A stretch of 64,000 nucleotides of DNA from Antedon mediterranea (taxonomy: Eukaryota > Echinodermata > Crinoidea > Comatulida > Antedonidae): contig NC_092675.1 of assembly GCF_964355755.1 (NCBI RefSeq), forward strand, positions 12,043,312 to 12,107,311, written 5' to 3'. Under the pieces are notes generated by a model. That model searched no databases. It saw only the letters and a program-made list of their open reading frames with translations, and was not told the origin of the DNA. The number at the start of each line of letters is the position of its first letter. Position 1 is the stretch's first letter. Position numbers and translations under genes: made by a program. Below are positions 1-11,308 of the stretch, piece by piece.

Positions 1-600
1 GTTACAAAATTCGTTAGGGTTAAAAAAGTTAACAATTGATGTGAAGCAAACGTGGCTGAAAATTACGTTAAAAAATATTTATCTGTTTCAAAGTTATGAT
101 CAATTTAAGATTTTCAGAAAATCGCGCGTAACTTACGATACGCGCCTCTGACAGCGTCCAAAAGCTTGGCTGCACAATTTCAGTTAGATGTCAAAATGTT
201 GACCAAGTTACAACATGTTATGTTAACGCGTTGCAGAGAAACAGCGTGTACAAATTTGGAGAATTTTTAAATTTCAAACGCAATTTACGCGAAAATTTTC
301 TAGTCTCCAAAAATTTGGTAGAGATCGAAAAAGTTAGCCATTGATGTGAAGAAAACGTGGCTGAAAATTTCGTTAAAAAATATTTATCGGTTTCGAAGTT
401 ATGACCGATTTAAGATTTTCAGAAAATCGCGCGTAACTTACGCTACGCGGATCTGACATTGTCAAAAAGCTTGGCAGTACATCTTCAGTTAAATGTCTAT
501 ATGTTGACGAAGTTACAACATGTTATGTTAACACGTTAAAGAGAAAACGCGTGCACAAAATCCGAGAAAGAAAGAAGAATAATAAAAAAAAAAAAAAAAA
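1..600 (+). repeat. Satellite-like repeat, two ~304-bp units
   Basis: Two head-to-tail units match each other: the stretch from about 23 reappears from about 327. Both carry the phrase attgatgtgaag, a run through cgcgcgtaacttacg, and acaacatgttatgttaac. The whole block is repeated nearly identically from 3602, where the first bases of the window recur. No coding potential is visible. It is followed by an A-rich run and the hairpin array. I read it as part of a longer dispersed repeat family and cannot assign it to a named class. Confidence 0.8.
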
Positions 601-624
601 AAAAAGTAACACTACAATAACAAA

Positions 625-1037
625 GGTTATCCGCTTGAGGCGGATAACCAATAAAAAGTTGATGTTGATGATGATTTCGTACAATCACAAGAGGTTATCC
701 TGCAACTTCGTTGCGGATAACCAAAAAGTAACACTACAATTCCAAGGGCTTATCCGCTTGAGGCGGATAACCAAAAAAAAAAAAGTAACACTACAATAAC
801 AAATGCTTATCCGCTTGAGGCGGATAACCAAAAAGTAACACTACAATTCCAAGGGCTTATCCGCTTGAGGCGGATAACCAATAAAAAAAAAAAAAAAGTA
901 ACACTACAATAACAAATGCTTATCCGCTTGAGGCGGATAACCAATAAAAAAAAAAAAAAGTAACACTACAATAACAAATGCTTATCCGCTTGAGGCGGAT
1001 AACCAACTAAACATGAAACTCGTCACTTTGACGAGTT
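625..1037. repeat. Array of seven GGTTATCC-type hairpins plus one terminal hairpin
   Basis: Units of about 57-62 bp each contain an inverted repeat with arms GGTTATCCGC and GCGGATAACC and a TTGAG loop. Hairpins lie at 625-649, 693-722, about 748-772, 805-829, 855-879, 918-942 and 980-1004. The second has a different inner stem (GCAAC/GTTGC) but the same outer bases. They are separated by the spacer aagtaacactacaat and A-runs. The array ends with a separate hairpin at 1017-1037 with arms AACTCGTCA and TGACGAGTT. Related hairpins recur at 4217-4241, 4283-4309 and 4336-4363. Confidence 0.85.
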
Positions 1038-1079
1038 AGTTATCCGCACGACAAACGCCACGCGCACGTCATACGTTGG

Positions 1080-2250
1080 AATTTTGCACACGGAAAAAAA
1101 TTATGACATTATGACCTGAACTGAAGAATATCATATGCTGTTAGTGCTGAATTCTGTCAATTTTGTGTCATATAGTATATACAGTGCAAACGGTATAATC
1201 TGTATACATGTTACATACAGTGTAGAATAGGTGAAATTACGGGTCCCCCCGTTTATTCTTATTTTTAACACGGCTTCGGTATCAAAATGAAACAATAAGA
1301 TAGCAATTTCGGAAGGAAATTATCTCAGCAGCAACATATTAACGTGTAGAAGGAATTTGAATACGTAAAATATAGATGCGCGCCCTTTTAAATGTGATGA
1401 ACTATTACGCAAAATATGAAAATACGACTTTTTTTATTCAACTGGCCATATGATGACGTCACAACATCCGATTGGCAAAATGTTTACATGAATTCGTATC
1501 TACAATCCAATAGCTTCCAGAAAACGTTTTAATCATGATTATCACGTTTTATTCTGACGAGCTATAACAGATTGAAATTTACTGTAAAGATGAAATTTAA
1601 GGCACAAGTAATTTAAATTTGTAGGCATGATGACGTCATAACAATTAAAATATTTTTAACTCATGCAAAGGATAGTTGATTGACCTAGACAATATCAAAA
1701 TCGGGGTGAAAATGGAAAACGGATAAGTGGAGATGCGCTCTATTAAATGTGATTCGCTATGACAAAAGAGAAAAAATCCCTATATTTTATATTCGAGTGG
1801 CCATACGATGACGTCATAATGTCCGGTTAGCCATATTGATGCATGATTCGATATCTACAACTCATCATCTTCCAGAATACGTAATAAAAACAACTTTTAC
1901 CGTTTAGTTTAGAAACTACAACTGTTTAAAAAAAGGTATAATTTTGACAAATTTTGATGAATTTTTGAACTTTTTCATAAAAAACGCACATAAATTATCC
2001 AATTCTACGGGCTCGTATGATCTGATTTTAAGTCGAAATCGTTTAAAACTTGGTAAAATTACTAGAAAAGGCTGGAAAAACCTAAATCACGCGAAAAAAA
2101 TTGTTTTCAACGCTACGTGCGCACCACGAGCGTAAAAATACGCACGCGCGTGGGAATTTTTTACATGCTCAAAATGACATGAAACGCGTAGAAAGTTGAT
2201 TAGAAATTGATTTTTCGCATTTTTAAATTTTAAATGCGCGTGCGCGCGTA
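1080..2250 (+). repeat. Dispersed repeat, copy also present inverted at 55.3-57.7 kb
   Basis: This non-coding repeat carries recurrent tgacgtca motifs followed by ggccata. Its segment around 1735-1860 (gagatgcgctctattaaatg onward) is the reverse complement of about 56445-56560. It sits directly downstream of the hairpin array, and the 56-kb copy keeps the same order in the opposite orientation, so the parts belong to one element. No transposase frame is visible. It is probably a non-autonomous transposon or satellite-associated element. Confidence 0.75.
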
Positions 2251-2680
2251 ACTTCGTGTGAAACATGCCATTTTTTTCCCACAGTCAGTTAGCGCAGAAT
2301 ATAAATTAAATTTTTGCTAAGTTTCAATTTAAATTGTTATATGGTTTTTGATTTATGTTAAATACGCGAAATTCGTTAAAACGCGCGTAAGTCATGTTGC
2401 GCAATTCTGACGTCATTTAAAAATAAAAAAGCACAACTTCACGTGAATGCCCATATGTTGACAAAGTTATGAAATGTTAATTTTACACGTTTTTGAGATA
2501 TGCTCTGCACAAAAATGACAGAAAGAAAGAAGAATACAGAAAAAAAAAAAAAAAAAAAAAAAAGATGATGAAACAGGACAGTTACAAGGAGTTATCCGCT
2601 GAATGCGGATATGCGGATAACTAACTAGATCTGAACTCGTCACTTGAGGACGAGTTTGGTTATCCGCCCGCAACAAAACA
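2250..2680 (+). repeat. Degenerate copy of the same repeat, with hairpin end
   Basis: It contains the phrases gcgcaattctgacgtca and atgttgacaaagttatgaa, related to the first block. A 23-base A-run and an imperfect gttatccgc...gcggataac hairpin follow. A second hairpin has arms AACTCGTC and GACGAGTT near 2632-2655. The order of parts is the same as in the copy ending at 1037. Confidence 0.65.
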
Positions 2681-2799
2681 TATCTTGAGCATTCAAGTAC
2701 TTTTCAGTTTTTGGCTTTTCCAAAAAAGTAGCCTATTCGAAATTAAAACTGCCTTTTCAGTGTAACAACCAAATAAATCCTTATATTTAATTGTTTTCC

Positions 2800-2885
2800 C
2801 GTGACGGGACTCGATCCCGGTACCTCTGATACCAAAGTCGGTTGCACTACACATCGAGTCATATGAGCACCTGCCGAAGATAATC
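2800..2885 (-). repeat. tRNA-derived SINE head (fragment)
   Basis: On the minus strand a B-box-like GGGATCGAGTCCC follows an A-box-like GTGTAGTGCAACCGAC at roughly tRNA spacing. An acceptor-like tcacggg follows. The anticodon arm does not pair well, so this is not a functional tRNA. A SINE or tRNA pseudogene is the likely identity. Confidence 0.4.
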
Positions 2886-3439
2886 CGAAGAAAGATTACT
2901 CGTTCGTTCGGTATGTCGTGAACTCCCTCGATGCAAGTTGATTATTACATATCGAACTAAATCATAATTTTTACTATGATGAAATCTTCATAAATTTTAA
3001 ACAGTGACATATTATGAAAGAGCATACTTTCAAGTTTTATATATTAACATGTGAAGAAAAAATATAACAGTTATGTCTATTGTTTTGCTCTTTGAAAATG
3101 TTATCGTTTGTTTGATGATAACAATTTCCAAAATTATATTTAATATGCAAATAGTGTAGCCAGCAAACACGTTTTAACATTAAAAATTATTATAAATCAG
3201 ATCTATGATTCATAAACTGCAAGAAATAAAAATAAAAAATAGGGGTAACCTTGCATTCTGATGAACTGTATCGTTTTTAAAAGTAGACATATTTTGCAAC
3301 ATTTTCACAATTTTTTGACGTTTTTCTGCGCAACCAGTCATGTTTAACGTGCTCGTAGAACGCCATTTCAAGTTGAATAGTGAATAAAATAACGTAAAAT
3401 TGTTAACCAAAGATGTAAAAACATAAATCGTGTAAAAGA

Positions 3440-4400
3440 AATGCTCATACGCGTTCCCTGCGCCGTGCGCGCGTAAAAATGTGCGCACCAGTGGCAATTT
3501 TTTAAACGCTTAAAATGACCTGAATCGTGCTCTAATTTAATCAGAAATTAATTTCAAGCATTTTAAAACTTCAAACGTCGTTTACGCGCGCACTTTCGAA
3601 TGTTACAAAATTCGTTAGGGTTAAAAAAGTTAACAATTGATGTGAAGCAAACGTGGCTGAAAATTACGTTAAAAAATATTTATCTGTTTCAAAGTTATGA
3701 TCAATTTAAGATTTTCAGAAAATCGCGCGTAACTTACGATACGCGCCTCTGACAGCGTCCAAAAGCTTGGCTGCACAATTTCAGTTAGATGTCAAAATGT
3801 TGACCAAGTTACAACATGTTATGTTAACGCGTTGCAGAGAAACAGCGTGTACAAATTTGGAGAATTTTTAAATTTCAAACGCAATTTACGCGAAAATTTT
3901 CTAGTCTCCAAAAATTTGGTAGAGATCGAAAAAGTTAGCCATTGATGTGAAGAAAACGTGGCTGAAAACTTCGTTAAAAAATATTTATCGGTTTTGAAGT
4001 TATGACCGATTTAAGATTTTCAGAAAATCGCGCGTAACTTACGCTACGCGTATCTGACAGCGTCCAAAAGCTTGGCTGCACAACTTCAGTTAAATGTCTA
4101 AATGTTGACCAAGTTACAACGTGTTATGTTAACACGTTGAAGAAAAACGTCGCGAACAAAAGTGGCGGAAAGAAAGAAGAATAATAAAAAAAAAAAAGAA
4201 ACACTACAATAACAAAGGTTATCCGCTTGAGGCGGATAACCAATAAATAAATAAATAAATAAAGATTTTGACAGAATCAAGAGGTTATATGCATATCATG
4301 CATATAACCTAATAAAGATTGTGACAGAATCAAGAGGTTATATGCATGATAATGCATATAACCTAATAATAATGCACTGTACGTAAATAAAATAGACGAA
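3440..4400 (+). repeat. Second copy of the 304-bp repeat and hairpin module
   Basis: From 3602 the sequence is nearly identical to the start of the window over some 580 bp. It ends in an A-run and one GGTTATCCGC hairpin (4217-4241). Two further hairpins (4283-4309 and 4336-4363) keep the outer GGTTAT/ATAACC arms but have an ATGCAT inner stem. Nothing in it looks coding. Confidence 0.8.
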
Positions 4401-4535
4401 AAGTGGCAATAATTTGAATTATAAAAAAGAAACTTGTTTGAAAGGGAAAGACTTCAACTTCTAACAAAATCACTGAGTGATTCATTATAACAATAACTTA
4501 CTGGTGCTAAATAATGTAGATGTGTTTTTTTTCAG

Positions 4536-4678
4536 CCGCTGTTTGGAAGAATAGAAAAACAATAGAGGCTACAAAAAATGATGTCAAAGCAGTAATTGTA
4601 AGATTTCTGACAAACGCCCGAGATAGGGATGGTGGGCGAAACAAAAGGAGGAAAAATCCAGACGAACAGGAAATATAA
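4536..4678 (+). CDS. Possible terminal exon of an uncharacterised multicopy gene
   Basis: A pyrimidine-rich tract ending in ttttttttcag precedes an open stretch of two bases plus 46 codons and a TAA. The peptide is basic and includes VRFLTNARDRDGGR and a KRRK cluster near its end. I recall C-termini of this kind (a charged segment with DRDGGR) in uncharacterised, often multicopy proteins of cnidarians and other marine invertebrates, so this is a resemblance and not a proven family. Upstream exons are not visible because the repeats lie there. An ataataaa polyadenylation-like string follows near 4805. It could be an orphan exon carried with a repeat. Confidence 0.45.
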
Positions 4679-4940
4679 ACATTGTATTGAACATTTTTAT
4701 TACTACATTTACGTAGTGATCCGCATTAATTTGGTATAGGCCAACCAAAGCTTTGTTATGTAACTTTTATTTTGAAATTTTACAAAATGCAGTCATTATT
4801 TCATAATAAATGTTTTTAATCTTCAGTACAATCTTAAATATTGTCACTTAAAATCATCTACATTTGACCGTGATGCAGCAGCCAAAAAAGACAAATATGG
4901 GCCCTTTATGGAGCAATGATCTACGACGTGAAATCTATAT

Positions 4941-5480
4941 TGAACCAACTTTTTGGCCCATACACTTTCTACATCTCGCCTGTCACCCATGATGAACCCT
5001 GAAGCATACATTCATTCGGGCAACCGTATAAGAATCGAGGGTGCACTGCATCGTACAGGCAAATATGTATGTGACCCACATTTTGGCCCCTATATATCCT
5101 CTACATGGCCCTTATGTAGCCCATGACTGACCATGAAGGTTCCCATAAAGGGCCCATATCTTTCTTAGGGTAAACATATATGGGACCCTTAAGGACATGA
5201 AGGGTGCACAGGCAGCTCTTTCCCGTATGGGAAAATCTATATGGGACCCATGTTTTGCCCCATATATATTTCCAATACAGGGCCCTTATGTAGCCCATGA
5301 GTGACCATGATGGTTCCCATAAAGGGATCTTTCTTAGGGCAAAAATCTATGGGGCCCTTAAGAATCTAGGATGCACAGGGAGCTCATTCCCGTATGGGCA
5401 AATGTGTATGGGACCAACATTTTGGCCCATTTATTTCCCATATGGGCCCAAGATTTTGTGCTACCTGGGCTGTAATTTCT
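4941..5480. repeat. Tandem repeat, ~174-bp unit, about three copies
   Basis: The phrase ggcccttatgtagcccatga occurs at 5107 and again at 5281. Both are followed by tgaccatga and ttcccataaaggg. An older, diverged copy precedes them from about 4941. The unit is rich in the palindromic motifs atgggcccat and tatggg. Open frames across it on both strands are by-products of the repeat. Confidence 0.75.
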
Positions 5481-5648
5481 ATGTTATATATAGGCTTACA
5501 GGACATCAGTGTATGCTCGTCCATGTTTTTTATTTGGTAAATAAAGGAACATCAAGCCAGTCCATCTGTATTGGAGAATATCATGCTGATACATCAATAA
5601 CTTTTTTAAAAGGTAGTCAATCTATTATTATTTATTTGTGATATTGAC

Positions 5649-5732
5649 ATGCCTGTTTGTGATATATGTAACAATGAATGCAATACCATCGCAAAATACA
5701 GATTCAATATCTGGATGATGATAATGATTTGG
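5649..5732 (+). pseudogene. Possible 5' fragment of the broken gene resumed at 7143
   Basis: An ATG opens a short frame with a CDIC cysteine pair ([11 protein letters not shown]). It ends where the LINE-like reverse transcriptase begins. Genes of the family recognised downstream often start with a zinc-finger-like segment, so this may be the 5' end of the same gene with the LINE inserted after it. The second half of the finger (His pair) is missing. This is an inference. Confidence 0.3.
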
Positions 5733-7057
5733 TACATCCTTCCTGTTAAATGTGGCGTTCCTCAAGGTTCTATTCTTGGTCCCCTTCTCTTCCTAATCTA
5801 CATAAATGATCTGATTTATGCCTCAAACTATTTCTCTTATGTTCTATTTGCAGATGACACTAATATCTTTCTCTCCAGCCCAGATCCTAACACTTTAATT
5901 CAAACTTTCAACCGAGAAATCCGAAACGTTTCAAACTGGTTTAAAATCAACAAGCTTTCACTAAACATCAGCAAAACAAATTACATTCACTTTTCCGGAA
6001 ATAAAAACAATAATAATGCTACAAATACAAATATCTATATCGATAATATACCCATCAAACCAGTCGACCACACCCATTTTCTTGGTGTAATTATTGATAA
6101 TAAACTGAACTGGAATCTCCATATTAATAACATATCAAACAAAATTTCAAGAACTATTGGCATACTAAATAAACTTAAATTCACTCTTCCGTCTAACATC
6201 CTTTTTTCTTTATATAATACTCTAATACTTCCACATCTCTCTTACTGCAACATTGCATGGGCAGCCACTAACTCAAAACATCGAACTCTCTGTCCATGGA
6301 CCAGCACGGAAACAACCAAAATAGACAAACTTTTCAAACTCCAAAAAAAGGCCCTTCGCATTTGCACTCTCTCAAAATACCTCTCCCACTCTAAACCTCT
6401 TTTTCACACCCTAAATACCCTAAACATTTTTGACATTAATAAATTGCAAACTGCCCTCTTCATGTTTAGGTACTCAAATAACAAACTACCATCCACTTTC
6501 AACGGTTTCTTCACTAAAAATAACGAACTACACAAATATAACACTAGGAACGCAAACAACTACATTTCCAAAAACTATAGCAGTAAGCCAATACTTAACT
6601 CTATACTACATACCGGTCCCCTACTCTGGAACTCTCTTAATCCGTCAATAACTAATAGCAAAACAAATAATACTCTAAAAATAAACTACAAATCTTATCT
6701 AATATCAAAATATAAAGTAAATTAATTATTTTGATGATATTAATAACTTATAATTAAATTTAATTAGGCAACTCATATAAATTCAGTTTGTCCTTCCTGT
6801 CGTCCTTGTCGTGTTTGTATCGTCGTACATGTCCGTCCCTGTCTGTCAGTAGCGTACCTTCACTTTGCTTATTATTATTATTTTTAACTTTTTTATTCTT
6901 TCTGGTGGATCCAGGCTTAAAGCCCCTTGGGGTTTAAATGGTATTCTCAAGGCATAATGCAACTATTTTTTACTTAATTTCCAACCACTTGTATCTTTTA
7001 TATTTTGTATATGTTTGCATTATGTGAATAAATTTGAACTTGAACTTGAACTTGAAC
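5733..7057 (+). mobile_element. 5'-truncated LINE (CR1/L2/Crack group), 3' end with (TTGAAC)4
   Basis: The frame from about 5740 to 6725 encodes the C-terminal half of a non-LTR reverse transcriptase. It has the [15 protein letters not shown] block, the catalytic FADDT box, then [14 protein letters not shown] and a FLGVIID block. The thumb/C-terminal region has [11 protein letters not shown] and ends near ...TGPLLWNSL. The endonuclease and the N-terminal half of the reverse transcriptase are missing. The 3' untranslated region ends in four perfect TTGAAC units at 7034-7057, the usual kind of microsatellite tail of this LINE group. The body is open, so the insertion is fairly young. Confidence 0.9.
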
Positions 7058-7142
7058 ATCATGAAGGCATTAAGTTTAATTCCATGTTCAATAGTTTTAT
7101 CTTACTTTCATGTACCTGACCCTGGTCTTTCTCCCTGTTTAG

Positions 7143-7917
7143 GCCATGATCTTTTTAATATGGCTTTGTTTGTAAAATACTTTATTAATAAAAGGTGGTT
7201 CACTCTTGAGGATTTGAATAGGAGGCTGGCAAAATTCCCTTTCAGAGGAATTGATGCTGCAGACATGCTAAAATCAGTACACTTTAGTGGTGAAAAATTA
7301 CATGGTCATGCAGTACAAAACTGGTATTTTCTTAGATATTTTCCAATGCTGGTATATGATTTCATCCAGGATACTAATGATTCAGTGTGGCAGTTGCTTC
7401 TAAAGTTGAAAACAATTGTGGAAATTATTGTTTCTCCTAAACTGGAAACTTCATTTGTGCCAATTCTCCGAGTCTGGGTGGAAGAATATCTTTTAGAAAG
7501 ACACAACCTTTGTCCTCAAAACTAAATCAAACCCAAACATCACTTTGTAAGCCATTATCACTTTCTAATTTATATCTTTGGACCTTTAATTAGAGTTTGG
7601 ACTTTGCGCTTTGAGTCAAAGCATTCGTTTTTCAAGCGTTGTGCTAGACATTGTCAAAATTTCATCTAACATTAACTCTGGCAGAAAGACACCAGTTACT
7701 GCAAGCGTATTCCTTTCATGGGCGTTTATTTCCAGAAAATATTCAAGTACAGACGGGCATTGCATTTTGTCCAAACCTTTATGTTAGTAGTGTTCAAGAG
7801 GCCGTAAGAAACTATGCTTTGCAATTAGAGCAGTTTCTAGTTTCTGATCAAGTCTGTATCTTTGGTACAAGCTACAAGAAATGCATGTTTGTGATGGTAC
7901 AAATTGAAGAAGACTAA
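7143..7917 (+). pseudogene. Broken gene of an uncharacterised transposon-type family
   Basis: A splice-acceptor-like tttag precedes a frame beginning HDLFNMALFVKYFINKRWFT. This matches my memory of a multicopy invertebrate and fish gene family with an HDLxEG..., FTLEDLN, FPF and VxSP order, which I believe is transposon-derived. In-frame TAA at 7523-7525 interrupts it. The same frame then continues with KPKHHFVSHYHF and VWTLRFESKHSFFKR up to about 7665. After a frameshift the 7651-7917 frame resumes with TLAERHQLLQAYSFHGRLFP and ends FGTSYKKCMFVMVQ. The order matches one ancestral protein, so one stop and one frameshift have killed it. Function is unknown. Confidence 0.65.
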
Positions 7918-8237
7918 CATGTCGAGTTATTTGTGTTGCATATGCAAAGTTGTTAGATTATTATTCATTGTGGTCATACAAAGTTAATGGAGAATACATG
8001 GTTTCACTTAAAAGTAAACCCTACATAACATCTGTTTAGTAAAGAATGTAAGGTTTAAGACAACATTTGCTAATCATACAGTATAATGTATATAAAACAA
8101 TTGCAAAATGTATAATTAACTATATATTTTAACTTTATTTGTTGTTATATTTGGAGGGTGGGCTTCCCAGCAAAAAAAAAACTGTCTAAAAATGTGATAA
8201 CCTTTTAGCATTCATTGTATAGATATATCTGATAATG

Positions 8238-8468
8238 ATGGAAACTGATAGTGATAGTTACACAATAATTATCAGAAATGTTGAACAGGAATGTCTGAGA
8301 ATTCTACCAAACATTAAAACTGAGACAAAGGAGAACCTATTGTGTAGGCTTTTAGAAATTGGTGTGGACAGTTAAGAGGATCTACCACTAGTTAAAGAGG
8401 AAGACATAAGCGACATATTTAGGCTCATTTATATATGAAAATGGACTCAAGAATATACAGTACTAAAG
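8238..8468 (+). pseudogene. Downstream exon of the same broken gene (SAM-like segment)
   Basis: A frame from ATG 8238 encodes a leucine-rich segment (KENLLCRLLEIGVDS). After an in-frame TAA at 8373 it continues EDLPLVKEEDISDIF. The pattern of a helix followed by VxxxEDLPLVxEEDI resembles the SAM-like domain found next in this family. A second stop follows before a donor-like AAG|GTAAAT at 8468. I see it as the next exon of the decayed gene. Confidence 0.5.
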
Positions 8469-8778
8469 GTAAATGAATGTAAAGATAACCCCTATTACTA
8501 AACATTATTTTATTGGTTAAATCAGAGACTGCATGATTGAAATCGAAATAATTTTATGATTATTATTATTTTTTTAAATTTAGGAATCTCATTACAATAT
8601 TGTTTTTCATTGCTTTTCAACATGTCAGTAAAATCTGAGTTATGCAGAGAAATTATATAGTACAGTATTATGGAAGTTAGTAGTACTGATCATGAAATAC
8701 AGCTTTATTGTTGCAAAAAAGTATATTATATTAGGCCCTTAAATAATTTCTTATCCTATACACATAAAAAACAAATAG
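8469..8778. other. No feature seen
   Basis: AT-rich sequence between the broken gene and a DNA transposon. I see no open frame, repeat or regulatory signal I can support. Confidence 0.6.
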
Positions 8779-8888
8779 TACCGTATATTTCGGTGTACAA
8801 GTCGCACCTGTGTATAAGACGCACCCATAACGGAGACTGAAATATTAGTATTTCTTATGTAGTCGATGCATAAGACGCACTTATTTCT

Positions 8889-9341
8889 AGGGCCGAAATT
8901 TAAACATTTTACAATCAAAACAATGGTATTTTAATAATAAAACAACGATATTTGAGACATATTTATAAGAATCAAATGATATAATTTTGTTTGATTGCCT
9001 TTATTACATCGTAATCAGTCTCTACTTCAACTGAACGTTCAATGAAAAGGGAAATCCCCATATTGTTTCAGTTACGATGCACTGTGTGGGTAGGGCTAGC
9101 CTATGTCTATTTAAGCAACTTTAATTTCATATTATTTAAATATATACCTTCTTATTGTGTGTATGACCATTATAAAATAAATCCAAATGATGTTCAATTT
9201 TTTGGGCTGATAATGAACCAGGAATATCATGTTGGGTAGGCCTATATGAAAATCTTTCCTATTTCCATGCATGCATTACAGCAATATGAGGAGAGGAGAG
9301 CACTAACCATGTGCTCCTTGCCTGGTGGCCAGCACTGTTGG
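8889..9341 (+). repeat. Internal direct duplication, copy 1
   Basis: This segment (ggccgaaatttaaacatttt onward, ending at ctgttggccatatac) recurs from about 11309 with small differences. The open frames in it are not conserved between the copies. Confidence 0.85.
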
Positions 9342-9349
9342 CCATATAC

Positions 9350-10972
9350 CAGGGGTGGCGCCAGGATCTTCCCGACGCGGGGGCTACATTCCCCGACGAG
9401 GGGGCTATGCGAGCGAAGCGAGCATCACTAGGCTGGGGGCCAGGGGGCCGCCAAGGGCCCCCGGTGGAGGTCCAGGGGGCGAAGCCCCCGGAAGCAACGC
9501 GTTCTAGCGTCATTTGAGGTCTTTTTAATCAGATTTAGGGTAGCCATTTTTTCCATTTTTTATAATGCATAAATAAAATACTGCGTGCAAAAAAACGATG
9601 CGCGATGACTGTTTCAATCTATATTTTTCAAGTTCAAAGAAAATTTAGAAAAATAGAGTTGGAGGTCCCGGAAATTGGACTTATTATACTTCAAAACATG
9701 AAAAAAAATATATAAGTCCCTATCATGGTTGTGACTGAGCTAAGAAATGTTTGAAAAATAGAGATGTTAGGTCCCGGAAAATGTACTTCTTGTTCTTCGA
9801 AATATGACCAGCTTTATTGTTGGGGCTGAGCTAAGAAAATGTTTAAAACTAGAGCCGCAGGTCTTCAAAAAATTGCATTTTATACTTTGGAAACATCAGG
9901 CCTAGCGGCTTAAAAAACGCAAGCGTAGACCTTTTTCAGTCGGGGAAATAAGTTTATTCCTCCCAGGTGTATGCATGCGTACCATCTGGACTTCCGAGTG
10001 GTGAGAAATTCATGACATACAGGATATTGAAAATGTAATAACTATAGCTATAATAAGATGTTGGCTAAGCGAAAATGGCATGTTTTTTTGTTTAGTAATG
10101 GATGAAAAATTTATTTTAGGTGCCCCACGGTACAGAAGGTTAGGCCTACTTGTAAATCAAAAAATTGGTGAACATACGAACAATTAACATAATTCGTTTT
10201 TGCTGTAGTGTAGCGTAGCCTACGTTGACGCAGTACACGACGTAACCGTCGGTAAACTTCACCTGGAAAATATACTACAGTACACATTTTGGTCCCTGGA
10301 TGGAACATGATATCACGCGTCTCGACCCAACGTTGAACGATTCGTACAAAGGGATACCGCCAGACAAGTGCGTACCTAGCTATTGTTTTAGTAGTAAGTT
10401 AGATCGCTGGCAATAATGAATGCATATAAAGTGCATAATATCACTCTGACGTACTCTCACGGTCAATGAAACGTCACGGTTTTCTAGGCGCTGAAGCTAG
10501 CTACGAAGTGAAAGCGAACGCTTTTTACTGTACAGTATATTATATTCCCAGACAAAAAGTACACGTGTTCCCTTCGGTAACCGTCGGTAAACTTCGCCTG
10601 GAAAATAACTACATTACACATTTTGGTCCCTGGATGAAACTTGATATCACGCGTCTCGACCCAACGTTGAACGATTCGTACAAAGGGATACCGCCAGACA
10701 AGTGCGTACCTAGCTATTGTTTAGTAGTAAGTTAGATCGCTGGCAATAATGAATGCATAAAAGTGCATAATATCACTCTGACGTACTCTCACGGTCAATG
10801 GAACGTCGTGGTTTTCTAGGCGCTGAAGCTATATGAAGTGAACGCGAACGTTTTTTACTGTATATTATATTCCCCGACAAAAAGTACCCGTGTTCCCCGA
10901 CGGGGGGGGGGGGCTAGGCTCCCCGACGAGGGGGCTAGAGCCCCCGTAGCCCTCCCGCTGGCGCCACCACTG
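9350..10972. mobile_element. Non-autonomous hAT element with 8-bp target duplication
   Basis: The ends are CAGGGGTGGCGCCAGG and the inverse of CAGTGGTGGCGCCAGCGGG. They are flanked by the perfect 8-bp duplication CCATATAC (9342-9349 and 10973-10980). CAG-starting inverted ends plus an 8-bp duplication are diagnostic of the hAT superfamily. GC-rich terminal parts enclose an AT-rich middle. The interior matches the large element at 17237-37188 and the copy at 41046-42944. No transposase is present, so it depended on a relative. Confidence 0.9.
10240..10900 (+). repeat. ~340-bp subterminal tandem duplication inside hAT
   Basis: The block running from gtcggtaaacttc through gacgtactctcacggtcaat is present about twice, in tandem. 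The same arrangement is seen at about 33350-33810 and 36945-37140 in the other hAT copy. A short conserved frame (THFGPWMKLDITRLDPTLND) runs through it but has no recognisable domain. I regard it as a repeat artefact. Confidence 0.75.
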
Positions 10973-11308
10973 CCATATACACTATAGTTGGGTTCATATC
11001 GAACTTAGGGCGAGATAAGTACTGATCTAGTTAAATTTTACGAGAGCGGTAATTCGATTAAATTCATTAAATTGCGTTCGACGGCTCATGTTAGGGCGAG
11101 ATAACTTAAGCATCACGTGCTCGCGACCCCGCCGACACAAACAGGAAGTACAGTTGAACAGGTTAGGGCACTTTATTGTGGGCTATTCCTTGTGTGTATA
11201 CGCACCCATTCTACCACCTTCTTCTTCTTTTTCGAGTACTGCTTAACGATCCGTCGACACAATGCTTCCTCAGTTATTATTATTATCGGGGTTTTTACCT
11301 ATATTTAT

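Noticed and set aside
625-1004. CRISPR-like array of repeated hairpins
   Set aside because: The genome is animal, spacers are poly-A and near-identical rather than unique, and no cas genes are present.
5101-5641. Two opposite-strand frames around 5101-5641
   Set aside because: They run through the 174-bp tandem repeat and have no recognisable domain.
7034-7142. Start of a protein at the ATG near 7034
   Set aside because: That frame starts in the TTGAAC tail of the LINE. The real gene remnant begins after the splice-acceptor-like tttag at 7142.
9246-9517. GC-rich overlapping frames near 9.3-9.5 kb
   Set aside because: They fall on the GC-rich terminus of the hAT element and open on both strands because of composition.
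10466-10735. Conserved small protein in hAT copies (THFGPWMKLDITRLDP...)
   Set aside because: The frame recurs because the DNA is a tandem repeat in several copies. It has no domain, its start varies and it degrades in other copies.
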